NCBI GenBank assembly: GCA_905250025.1
Contig: CAJNOJ010000049.1
Coordinates: forward strand, 310,001-374,000
Source: Adineta ricciae
Taxonomy: Eukaryota > Rotifera > Eurotatoria > Adinetida > Adinetidae
Length of the DNA stretch: 64,000 bases
Direction: 5' to 3'
Of the stretch, positions 9,281-19,053 are shown piece after piece. Each line of letters opens with the position of its first letter. Position 1 is the first letter of the stretch. The position numbers and the translations under genes were made by a program. Under the pieces are notes generated by a model, which worked only from the letters and a program-made list of their open reading frames with translations, was not told where the DNA came from and did no database searches.

Positions 9281-10377
9281 TCCCTCGACTGAAAGGAGGG
9301 TCATATTAAAAAAAAGTTTGTTTGTTTGTCTGTCTGTCTGTCTGTCTGTGTCAGGGTCAAAGGTCAAAAAAACATGTTTTTGAAAATGCTCAAAACTTCA
9401 TAAAACATCATTTCCGAGGAGTATTGAGACTGGATCTTGATGGAGGGGGTGGGTGAGGGTCGAGGGTCAAAGGTCAAAGGTCAAAAAAACATTTTTGCGA
9501 AAACGCTCAAACCTCAATAAAGGATCGTTTGGGAGGAGTCTTGGGGCTGGATGTTGATGGTGGAGTAAAGGACGGGATGAGAAGAACTGTGCCGGCGACA
9601 TCAAAGGTTAAAAACACTCCTCCCTTTTCCGAAATGCTTTAATTTTTAAAAAAAATCGTTTGAAATGGGTTCAACCATTGACCGAACAACGCTTGTATAT
9701 CCGAGAGATATGCCGTACTGCCTTAGCTCGAAATTTACTAAATCTCTAATTTGACTATATCAATAGTGTATTGAGGAGTGGTACGAGGACTAATTGGATG
9801 TTCTTTCGTGCGAAGGGAGAATCGTATAAGAAAAGATTGTTTGAATGGTGTGTGCTTGCATCATGATTCAAGACCAATATTAACAGAAACTTCACGAATA
9901 ACGTGGGGAGATAGCTGAGACTGATTGGTAGCTATCGTAGATTACAAAACTGACCAATCAGGTATCACGCGATGTAAGGCTGAGAAATTAGGTATGTGTC
10001 TAGGATGCATGAATCAGGCATTGAATATCTTAGATGCTTTTGTCGTATGGCCCTATAGATGAGAATCAGGGTGGATTTCCTCTTATAACGTCTAGTAAAC
10101 AAAAGACAAGCTCCAGCTGAAAGCTTTCTTGGTATAGATTTAGTTGAAGTAGTTAAATTGTGTGTGAAGTGTCGGAGAGGAAGGCGAGTGCCATCTGAGG
10201 CCGTGTATATGCTATAAACACTATCGAGCAGTCGGGAGTGGCGGACCGAAGGGACGCCGATGACCGACTGCGAGATCAGAGCATTGATACATCTTTTGAA
10301 AGGGTCTTATGACAAGAGTCGAATTGAAAGTGAATCAGTCGAGGGCTTAGCGAGTCGGCCTCGGCGAGCGTTACTTG
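9281..10377 (+). mobile_element. Helentron/HINE-like non-autonomous element, copy A
   Basis: The left end 'CCCTCGACTGAAAGGAGGG' is followed by a (GTCT)n tract (9328-9350) and repeated 'GGGTCAAAGGTCAAA' words. The right end is 'TCAGTCGAGGGC' then a stem-loop (GAGG..CCTC) and 'GCGAGCGTTACTTGT'. The left CCCTCGACTGA is the inverse of the right TCAGTCGAGGG, that is, subterminal inverted repeats. A GTCY-type microsatellite, subterminal inverted repeats, a 3' hairpin and insertion between T residues are the described hallmarks of Helentron-derived elements. No transposase is encoded. The ends match copy B at 16981-18033; the middle does not. A small open frame at 10260-10502 is not convincing. Confidence 0.6.
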
Positions 10378-10505
10378 TGATTAAGATCGAAGCAATATTT
10401 TTTCATGGTCTATTGCACATTTCTTCTCTTCGTACGAAACACGTGCACGATCGTATTTATTTAATTACATATTCAACTAGAAATTATAACAAACGCAAGT
10501 AAGAA

Positions 10506-13500
10506 ATGGATAAAATACGCGAAAAATTTTGTGAAGCACAACAACGAACATTTTCGACATCGGATCAACGATTACGAACTGAATCAGTTATTTTCGATAA
10601 TAAATTTTCTCAGTCATGTTTACAATCAGCAAAATTAGAATATATTGAAACCTATGATGATGATGTTTATATTCTTTGGTTAACAAATAACGAGAAAATG
10701 GAAACTGAATTATTAAATGATATAAAAATAAGAATATTTCATTCAAATAATGATCTTATTGATTTTATTAGTGAATTACAAACATCAAATATATTTGTAA
10801 TTATTGATTATGAGTTGGTATCAAATATTTTATCATTTTTGGATGATTTTTCCCAAATTTTATTTTTATATATTTTAAAATCCGAAGAAATTATTGATAC
10901 ATTAGTAATAACCGATTCGAAAAGATCAATTCGTCAAATATGTGATAATAAAACGAAACTTTTGAAATTCATTCTTGAAGATATTGAAATATGTACAAAA
11001 GATTTTATATGTTCAAGTATATTTGATATAACAATAAAGGAAGAATCAACCAATCAAACAAATAATCTTTCATTTATTTGGTATTATCTTTTATTAGAAA
11101 ATCTATTTCATTTAAATGTTTATAATCATCGAGCAAAAGAAGATTTAATCGAATATTCTCGTCAACAATATTTCAATAATCTAATGCGACAAAATCAAAT
11201 AACACAATTTGAAAATAAATATAAATCAGAAGATGCTATTCAATGGTATACATCTGATTCATTTATTTATCGTTTATTAAATAAAGCTTTACGAACACGT
11301 GATATTGATCAAATTTTTAAATTTCGACTTTTTATTATTGATTTTCAAAAACAACTTGAACAACATTATAACAAAGAAATAATAAACTCGACGGAAATTT
11401 TTTATCGTGGACAAGATATATCTTATTTCGAAATAATTAAATTAAAAAATAGTATACGAAAATATATTTCATGTAATACATATTTATCAGCATCACGTGA
11501 TAAAGCAATTGCTTTGATATATGCAAGTGGTTCCACATCAGTTTTATTTGAAATTGAAGTGAATTTTTCTACATGTATTCAAAATCAACGAGTTTATCCT
11601 GTATGTGTACAAGATAAAAGTTGTTTTCCCGATGAATATGAAGTAATCTTTCCAATTGGTTCAACTTTTTTAATAAATTCAGTTGAAAAAAAAGATAATC
11701 AATGGAACATTAAATTAAAATTAATAGATGATAATGATTATAATGAAATAGTTGATGTTATTCAAGCAATATATATGAAACAGATACCATCTAAAGTCCA
11801 ATTTGCTTATCTTATTATTTTATTAGGCGATTATGAAAAAGGTGAAAGATTTATTGAAATGTTAATTCAAGATTTACAATTAACTTCTGACAATAAAAAT
11901 TTAGCTTATGCTTATGATTTTATTGGTCAAAGTCAATATAAAAAAGGTTATTATCAAAATGCATTATGTTATTTTTTTAAATCATTAGATTATATTGAAG
12001 AAGATAATATATATTGTGTAAATATATATTGTAATCTTGCAACTTTATATTGTGATATGAAAGAATATAATATTTCTTTACAATATTTAGATCAAGCATT
12101 AAAATATAAACATCAAACAGATGGATTAAAACTGGCAGATTTATATGATATATTTGGTAATGTTTATAAAGAAATGGGTCATTTTGGTACAGCTTTGGAT
12201 TATTTCAATCAATCATTAGAAATTCGACGATCAAATAAATCTACTCATCGTAGTTTATATTGTACATATTTTTCTCTTGCATTACTTTATCAAGCAAAAT
12301 TTGATTATATTTTATCATGTAAGTTTTTTAAACATTCATTAAATATTGCATCGGAAGTTTTACCAAAAACTCATCCATTTTTTGTTATTTTGCATGCATA
12401 TATTGGTTTTATACTTTTTAAATGTAATGAGTCTTCATTAGCATTGATTCATATACGAAAAGCTTTAGATTTAATAGAAATTACTAAACAAAATTTGAAT
12501 CCTGTTATACATATATCTATTTGCAATACACTTGTAGACTTCTACATATTAGATCGTGATTTAAACAATGCATTTTACTATGCTAAGCAAGCCTTTACAA
12601 TCTATAATCAATTTAAAAACAGCATAATAAAAGCTGATTCTATTATAAGAATTATATATAGAAATATGGGATTAATTTATCAAAAAATTTGCGATTACAT
12701 TTCTGCATTAGATTTCTTTTTAAAAACGTTGAATTTTTCGATCACTGATAACGATCGAATAGAAGTATTCTACGATATCGGAATGGTTTATCTCGATCAA
12801 AATAATACAGAACAAGCATTGCATTATTTTAATCAATCACTTGATCTGATTTCGAACAATATTCCTTCAACTGAAAATGAAGATAAAGTTTGCTATATTT
12901 ATTATCATATGGCTACTATATATAAACGTGAAAATAATTTGGATAAATCTATATTTTTCATTAATAAAGCATTAGAATTACGATCACATCAAGGAAATAA
13001 AGACTATGGTTTTTTTATTCTTAATTGTTATACAAAATTAATATTCTTATGTCCTGACAAAATAAAAACATATATAGAAGATATTCTTAATATTTTAGAA
13101 AATTATGATTTAGGAACTAATTATAGATGGCTTTATTATATTATCATTGGAAATTATTACAGAGATCAAAATGATATTTCTAAGGCAATTTTTTATTATA
13201 AATTGTCTGTAGAAGATCAATTAATGTGTTTCCCACCATCTTATCACCAATTGATTGATACATATTTATATATTGGTGATGCATATAAGTCAGTAAGTAC
13301 AGATGTTTCAGATGAAGCATTATTTTATTATGAAAAATGTCGTGATGTTTATGTGAAATTATTAACAATGGAGAAAATACCGATCAATGATGTATCACAA
13401 ATATGTTCAAGTGAAGGATATATTTTAGAAAATATTAATCAAAGTTCACATATGATGGATACAATGGTTCATGTTTATTATAATATTGCAACATGTTATG

Positions 13501-15005
13501 TTCAAAAAGAAAATTATCAACAAGCTTTAAATCATCTTCAAAACATAGAAGAAAGATTTAATGAATACAAAGGACAAAAAGAACTAACGACACAAAACAT
13601 AATGTATTTTTCACTTGGTTCTATATACTTATCAATGCAATATCATAATGAAGCAATTATCTGTTGTGAAAAACATCTAACATTTCTATTAAATGATTCC
13701 AATCAATATGGTTATACCTTTGTCATAATTGCTCATGCTTATCAGCTTAAAAAAGAATATTTAATGTCAATATCAAAATGTAAAATTGCATTAACATTGT
13801 TACATAATTCAGAGTCTATTGACCATGAAAAACTAGCTCAATGCTATATTATAGTAGCAATATCTTATCAAAATTTAGAAAATAATAACTATGCTTTTAT
13901 TTATTCGAAAAATGTAATCAAACATCGTTTGTTATGTGATCCAATTGATTATGATTTGATCATATCAGCATATGTTCTTGGTACAGATTATCTATATTCT
14001 TCAAGACGATGGAATTGTAGGGAACCACTAAACTATATTCTATCAGCAATGAAATATAGTTCGTATGATTTAAAAGATAATTCATTAGGAGATCTTTATG
14101 AATCAATTGGTTTCTTTTACTTTTTAAATGGAATATATAATACTGCTCTGTATTATGACAATAAAGCACTTGAATATTCAAAAAAAGCTGATAATATTAT
14201 TAATATTTATGGTCGACAGTGGTTATGTTTTGAATTAAATGGTCAAATAGATCAAGCATATAATATTATAAAAAAGAAAATAAATTATCAATTCAATTCG
14301 AAGACTAATTGTTTTATCAATATTTCAAACTCATACATTGACATGGGTATGACTTGTCATCGACTCGGAAATTATAAATTAGCGTTAAAATGTTATCGAT
14401 TAGCGTTCTACATTCTTCATATATATCAAAATAATAAAACTCATGAAAACTATAGTCGTATTTATACTAATATTGGTAGAATTTATCTCGAATATGGTCA
14501 AGTAAATGATGCATTGAAATTTTGTTCAAAAGCGCGAGATATTTATTTCTCGAATAAAGATAATACATTTTTCCCTATTCTTATTTATATTAATTTAGGT
14601 TTGATTGAATGTAAACTTAAAAACTATTATGAATCATTAGATTATTTTGGAAAAGCATGGGAGTATCTATTTAATGAAAATCTTCATTATCATCTCTTTT
14701 ATCGAATTTTATACAATTATATTGGGTTTGTTTATTTTAAACTTGGACAAATACAGATAGCTATTAAATACTATTTAAAATCTTTATCATTATTCAATAA
14801 TATTAAAAACCATTCAGATCTTGCGGTAATTTATCAAAATATTGGTTCGATTTATGAGCAAGAGAAAAAAACATATCCAATTGCATTAAAATTCTATAAA
14901 CGTGCTTTAGAAGTTGTTCCAAACAATAAACATCCGAATTATATTTTCTATAAAAGTATGATTGTTACATTAGAAAAAAAACTGAAAAGAAAAATGAGTA
15001 TTTAA
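10506..15005 (+). CDS. ADP-ribosyltransferase-TPR protein
   Basis: Single uninterrupted frame of 1499 residues. Residues about 1-230 are an unrecognised leader. Residues about 240-410 are an arginine-type mono-ADP-ribosyltransferase fold with the R-S-E signature: Arg301 in FYRGQ, Ser328/Ser330 in YLSASRD, and Glu377-Tyr-Glu379 in DEYEVIFP, the ExE form that transfers ADP-ribose from NAD to arginine. Residues about 430-1490 are a long series of TPR helix pairs (recurring 'YNIA..Y.....Y..AL.YY.KAL'), a protein-docking solenoid. No signal peptide or membrane segment is seen. Neighbouring genes have introns; this one has none and is distinctly more AT-rich, as expected of a retrocopy or acquired gene. 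Such ART-TPR proteins are, to my knowledge, abundant in bdelloids. Substrate unknown; the domain layout suggests an intracellular effector aimed by the TPRs. Confidence 0.85.
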   Translation: MDKIREKFCEAQQRTFSTSDQRLRTESVIFDNKFSQSCLQSAKLEYIETYDDDVYILWLTNNEKMETELLNDIKIRIFHSNNDLIDFISELQTSNIFVIIDYELVSNILSFLDDFSQILFLYILKSEEIIDTLVITDSKRSIRQICDNKTKLLKFILEDIEICTKDFICSSIFDITIKEESTNQTNNLSFIWYYLLLENLFHLNVYNHRAKEDLIEYSRQQYFNNLMRQNQITQFENKYKSEDAIQWYTSDSFIYRLLNKALRTRDIDQIFKFRLFIIDFQKQLEQHYNKEIINSTEIFYRGQDISYFEIIKLKNSIRKYISCNTYLSASRDKAIALIYASGSTSVLFEIEVNFSTCIQNQRVYPVCVQDKSCFPDEYEVIFPIGSTFLINSVEKKDNQWNIKLKLIDDNDYNEIVDVIQAIYMKQIPSKVQFAYLIILLGDYEKGERFIEMLIQDLQLTSDNKNLAYAYDFIGQSQYKKGYYQNALCYFFKSLDYIEEDNIYCVNIYCNLATLYCDMKEYNISLQYLDQALKYKHQTDGLKLADLYDIFGNVYKEMGHFGTALDYFNQSLEIRRSNKSTHRSLYCTYFSLALLYQAKFDYILSCKFFKHSLNIASEVLPKTHPFFVILHAYIGFILFKCNESSLALIHIRKALDLIEITKQNLNPVIHISICNTLVDFYILDRDLNNAFYYAKQAFTIYNQFKNSIIKADSIIRIIYRNMGLIYQKICDYISALDFFLKTLNFSITDNDRIEVFYDIGMVYLDQNNTEQALHYFNQSLDLISNNIPSTENEDKVCYIYYHMATIYKRENNLDKSIFFINKALELRSHQGNKDYGFFILNCYTKLIFLCPDKIKTYIEDILNILENYDLGTNYRWLYYIIIGNYYRDQNDISKAIFYYKLSVEDQLMCFPPSYHQLIDTYLYIGDAYKSVSTDVSDEALFYYEKCRDVYVKLLTMEKIPINDVSQICSSEGYILENINQSSHMMDTMVHVYYNIATCYVQKENYQQALNHLQNIEERFNEYKGQKELTTQNIMYFSLGSIYLSMQYHNEAIICCEKHLTFLLNDSNQYGYTFVIIAHAYQLKKEYLMSISKCKIALTLLHNSESIDHEKLAQCYIIVAISYQNLENNNYAFIYSKNVIKHRLLCDPIDYDLIISAYVLGTDYLYSSRRWNCREPLNYILSAMKYSSYDLKDNSLGDLYESIGFFYFLNGIYNTALYYDNKALEYSKKADNIINIYGRQWLCFELNGQIDQAYNIIKKKINYQFNSKTNCFINISNSYIDMGMTCHRLGNYKLALKCYRLAFYILHIYQNNKTHENYSRIYTNIGRIYLEYGQVNDALKFCSKARDIYFSNKDNTFFPILIYINLGLIECKLKNYYESLDYFGKAWEYLFNENLHYHLFYRILYNYIGFVYFKLGQIQIAIKYYLKSLSLFNNIKNHSDLAVIYQNIGSIYEQEKKTYPIALKFYKRALEVVPNNKHPNYIFYKSMIVTLEKKLKRKMSI

Positions 15006-15948
15006 ATCAATTTTTATAATATAATCGGGTTAAAAACTTCTAAAACCTTAATTATTATGTATCTCATACAAAGTTTGTTCATTCGCAGATACTCATCCGA
15101 CAATTCAAACGAGAAAGAACGGAATCTTCGAGAATCAGTTGAGCGTTTTTGGAATTCCAAAGTTGTAGACAATATATTAAATTTGGTCAAACGGAGCGAA
15201 CTTTCTCAAATTTTCCAGAATTTTCTAAATAGTTTCTTAGGCTGCTTAAAATTCTCTCCGTTGAATGAATCGTATTGAATATTAAAGTTGCAAATACTGT
15301 CAATTTCTATTAAAGATATATTCAGAGTTAATCGAATAGGATTATTCAATCGAACTAAAATCGAGTTGAACTGATCAATCATTGTTGTAAGATTAGCTGA
15401 TACGTAGTCCGACTGCACTAGAATATACCAGTTTTATATGTAATACAAAACCGTCTATAAGACTCGAATTGAAGGAGATATAAGAAAGTATCGAAGAGGA
15501 TAATTAGGGTGTGAGGATTAGATTAACTATCATGACCGGTTTCGATTCAATTACGAATCTCATTAGATGACTTAATAACTTAAAAATGATTAAAATCAAT
15601 AAATTTCAGCTTAAATAAGCTAAAATTCATTAATTTCAATCAAATTCGAGCAAAATACACTGTTTGAAGCCAAATTTAAGTAAATTTAGCTTAAAATTGT
15701 GTGTATACATAGAATAAGGATAGTTTGGGATGAAGGGCAGTAGGAATTATGATATATTGGAAGAAGGATTTATTTAATTATGTATACTCTTGAATTGTGA
15801 ATAAATAGATAGTATCACTGTGGATATTTATAGAGGGAATAGGAAAAGTGAAGTTTTAGTTCTACTAGGCAATAATATATGGGGGAAAATTTTAATCTAA
15901 TGAGTTATCCGAGTTAGTGTTGAGAATGGTGTAGTTTAAGCAGAGGTA
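15006..15948. other. AT-rich intergenic stretch inside the inserted block
   Basis: A 73-codon plus-strand open frame (15057-15278) lies here but has no family resemblance and no clear gene context. The stretch around 15590-15710 is an A/T simple-sequence field built on 'AGCTTAAAT/AATTTCA' words. Nothing else is recognised. Confidence 0.35.
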
Positions 15949-16130
15949 TTCCCTTTTCTGAAAGAAAGGGTTATTCAATGATTAATTCATGGGCTTGAAA
16001 TGCTAAAAGTTTGTATGTCTGTCTGTCTGTTTGTCCATATTATCGAATCAGCAAACAGCATTTCGTAAGTCAATGAATTTGTATGGAAACTTAACCGGAA
16101 GTTGGTGACCGAAGGGTTTTCGGGGTCAAG
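15949..16130 (+). repeat. Related but diverged 5' end of the HINE-like element
   Basis: 'TTCCCTTTTCTGAAAGAAAGGG' at 15949-15970 and a (GTCT)n-type tract at 16014-16033 ('TGTATGTCTGTCTGTCTGTT') mirror the start of copies A and B, including the spacing to the microsatellite. The following sequence differs and no matching 3' end was found before copy B begins at 16981, so this is either a diverged subfamily or a fragment. Confidence 0.45.
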
Positions 16131-16980
16131 GAACACGAATCTGATGTCAGTTTTTAAAGTCATATCGAAGTGTTTTCATGAGAGCTTCGACGGCCATTTG
16201 GCGAACGAGAGAAAGCAGTATCCTCGGATGTGAGGTCTGTTATCTTCACATGAACAGGAAGAATGGCTTAAACACTTATTGTGATATTGTGAAACGGAAG
16301 AAGAATAGTTCTAAATTATTGTTTTCTGTGTTGCTCCTTCTGGCTTGACTTTGTGCAAAAGATTTGGTTGTGGATTACGAACTGTTATATTGTGAGAAAT
16401 TCATTGATTTAGTAGTAGAATAAATGAAAGAGTCATTCTGAACAGGATTTGATGCCACTTATGGAAGTAATAGGTTTATCAAAAGCAAATAGAATACCGC
16501 TTTAACGTAGTTCAGTAAAAGAAATGTTTATAATTATAAATAAACATTTATTTAATAAAGTCGTAAACATTTCTAAAACAAGTCATGAAAATCGAAATAA
16601 ATACATCTAATGCCAAACGAACAAATGTCCGATTAATATTAATTGAAACTGAGAAAGACTTCGTTGATTAGTCGAAAGTTAAGTGCTTGGTTTCCTACAG
16701 ATATTACGAAAGAAGAATCAATATGATATGGTCAAAAACTGAGTGAAAATAAGTTCTCAAAATAAAGAGAATTATTTGCAAAAACAGCACTGTCGTTTTT
16801 AAGTAATTTCAATATTTTCAGTCAGAAATCAAGCTAAATGAATAAATTGAACATTTTGATATGTTTTAGTCTTGTCGTATCATTGACTGGAGGATCGAGT
16901 TTGCTTTTGGAATATGCTTTTATTTCAGTTCACTTATAAAATTATTAGGATTTTCAGTGTTTTATCGAATACCAATTATT

Positions 16981-18033
16981 CCCTTGACTGAAAGGAGGGT
17001 CATACGAAAAAAAATAGTTTGTATGTTTGTCTGTTTGTGTCAGGGTCAGAGGTCAAAGGTCGTAAAAACATTTTCTTGAAAAACGCTCAAAACTTCATAA
17101 AACATGGTTTTTGGAGGGGTGTTGAGGTTAGATCTTGGTCGAGGGGAGGTGAGGGTCGGGGTCAAAGGTCGAAGAAACCTTTTTTTCGAAAATGCTCACA
17201 ACTTCATGAAACATCGTTTGGGAGGGATCCTGAGGCTCGAGGTTGGCTGGAGGAGGGTTGAAGGGGCAGGGACGTGACATAAATGAAGAAAACATTTCAT
17301 CCGCGACTGAGAGGTGGGCTACATAGAAGAGTTGATTACGAAAAAGTAGAAACACACTCGGTTGACTGTCGCATACCAAAGGCCAGTAATCCAAAAATAC
17401 ATTTATTCACAAGTTACATACTGGAGAGCAATCTTAAATGCTGAGCTGCGATATATTGAAAGTTATTGTAGGCCTTTAAGCCTTTTAATTAAGGAGATAG
17501 CCTTAAATGTTCGGACGCGGATAATTTTATCTATGAGATGTTGATGGAATGCTAATTAATTTTCGATACTTTTTAGTAGCACACGAGTAATTATATGATA
17601 GATAGGGACAGCTTTGGAGCGCCGACGAACAACGAGCTGCAGCTGGTAATCTAGCCAGTTACCAAAGTATCAATAATCCGACACGTTCGAATGCGAAATT
17701 TATAGTCTCATTTGGTTTTACCGAAATTATCTTTCTTTTAGAAAAAGGAGGACATGTTTAAAAGTGCAAATCCATAATAGCCATTTATAGCGAACTTCTG
17801 CTTCCTGTGAAGAGTGATTGTCAGTCAGCAATATAGAATAATTAAAAGCAGCACAAGTAGTCCTTTGACTCTTGTGAAGACTGTGAGGCGAATGAAGATC
17901 AGTCTCTGGGGACTCTTTCAAAGGTTATACTTCTGTCTTTTTTTTTGCATAAAATGCGCATAAGACTATTTTATTTTCAGTCAGTGGTTCAGTCGAGGGC
18001 ACAGCGAGTCTGCCTCGACGAGCGTTACTAGTT
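16981..18033 (+). mobile_element. Helentron/HINE-like non-autonomous element, copy B
   Basis: It starts 'CCCTTGACTGAAAGGAGGG', has a TTTGTCTGTTTG tract, then the shared 'GTCAGGGTCAGAGGTCAAAGG' type words and 'AAACGCTCAAAACTTCATAA', all in the order of copy A over about 330 bp. It ends with 'TTCAGTCGAGGGC', the stem TCGAGG/CCTCGA around a 14-base loop, and 'GCGAGCGTTACTAG'. The middle 500 bp is unlike copy A. Length (about 1.05 kb) and orientation match copy A. Several short open frames inside are not convincing. Confidence 0.6.
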
Positions 18034-18573
18034 TTGTTTATTCAATAAAAATAAAATATTCGTCAAATGAACGGAAATAGGAGAGAATACTATGCTTATA
18101 AACATACGTACGCGGTTGGTATTTCTTCAGGGTTTCGCAATTGGAAAGAGGGAAGTGTTGGAAGAAATTCTGACATCAATGAGACTTACTGAAGTTCGAA
18201 TTTATCTTATGTAATTATCGTTTTTAGCATTCGATCAAAAATAACTCAACTAAAAGTGAATATTGAACAATTCAGATGAGATCGGATAGTTATTTAGTTA
18301 TCTGGAGAAACACGGCGCGGCATCAACAGGAACAGTGAAATATTGTTGACATGGTGAACTAGAGTATAGAAATCTTTTGAAAAATAGTGCTAATGTGTTG
18401 TCCAACGTGTATCTTCATCGATGGCATGAAGTAAAGTTTTAGTTATAAATCTTTCCCTTTATTATGTTTCTTTCCAACGGTGTCATCCACTTTGATCATG
18501 TATTTCAGCATTTGACAAACATAAATTAAGAAATTACAACACATGCGTTTTACTTTTCGGTATCTCTGTTGAT

Positions 18574-19053
18574 CTAAATAACATTTCGTCGACCAACTAG
18601 ACTTCGACACGCAGGACACGTGTGTACAGCATCTTGACAGTCTGGCACACAAAATGGGATCAGACAACAACCAAAAACACCACCAAAAATACAGATTAGC
18701 AGTGCAATGAGCCAAGTGCCACCACCAGTTTCATACTGAACAACAGTCACAATCTGCTGTTGACATCTTGGACATTGTACCGCAACCGGAGTACGGCCTA
18801 ATAGTGCAGTGCTCAAGATCGGTTGGAAAACTGTCGCTGGAGCATACATTGGTACTGCAGGTGGCGGCGGTGCAGCTAAAATCAATAGAAACAAAAACAA
18901 ATCATCAATCGTTCGTATTATAAGGGTCTTACCGAAATAGGTGGGTTGTATGGGTGGCTGTGGTGGCATTTGTTGTTGATATCCTCCACTAGCTTTGAGT
19001 TCGTCATGAGCTGTGTAGGGAGGTGGATGCATTGGATCAGTCGCGTTGGCCAT
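18574..19053 (-). CDS. LITAF-domain membrane protein 5
   Basis: Two exons, 18933-19053 and 18574-18875, 140 residues. It is nearly the same protein as LITAF gene 3 and differs from it mainly by keeping the MYAPAT linker and by FCVPDCQ. Domain order: PPPYTAHDE (PPxY), Pro/Gln linker, CPRC, hydrophobic stretch GGTWLIALLICIFGGVFG, PFC, HTCPAC. The N-terminal exon and the 57-bp intron match gene 3, whereas part of exon 2 (for example 'CCACCACCAGTTTCATACTGAACAACAGTCACAATCTG') matches gene 4, a mosaic expected from gene conversion. It is the right flank of the 8.7 kb insertion. Confidence 0.88.
   Translation of the reverse strand: MANATDPMHPPPYTAHDELKASGGYQQQMPPQPPIQPTYFGKTLIIRTIDDLFLFLLILAAPPPPAVPMYAPATVFQPILSTALLGRTPVAVQCPRCQQQIVTVVQYETGGGTWLIALLICIFGGVFGCCLIPFCVPDCQDAVHTCPACRSLVGRRNVI

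Noticed and set aside
9301-9360. Direct repeats checked as a CRISPR-like or tandem array
   Set aside because: They are a 4-bp microsatellite inside element A; no spacer-repeat structure exists anywhere in the window.
10260-10502. 80-codon frame just before the ART-TPR gene
   Set aside because: It spans the 3' end of element A, including the hairpin; no domain, and its end is not linked to the gene by splicing.
13180-14181. Minus-strand frames within the ART-TPR gene
   Set aside because: Shadow frames of AT-rich repeat coding sequence.
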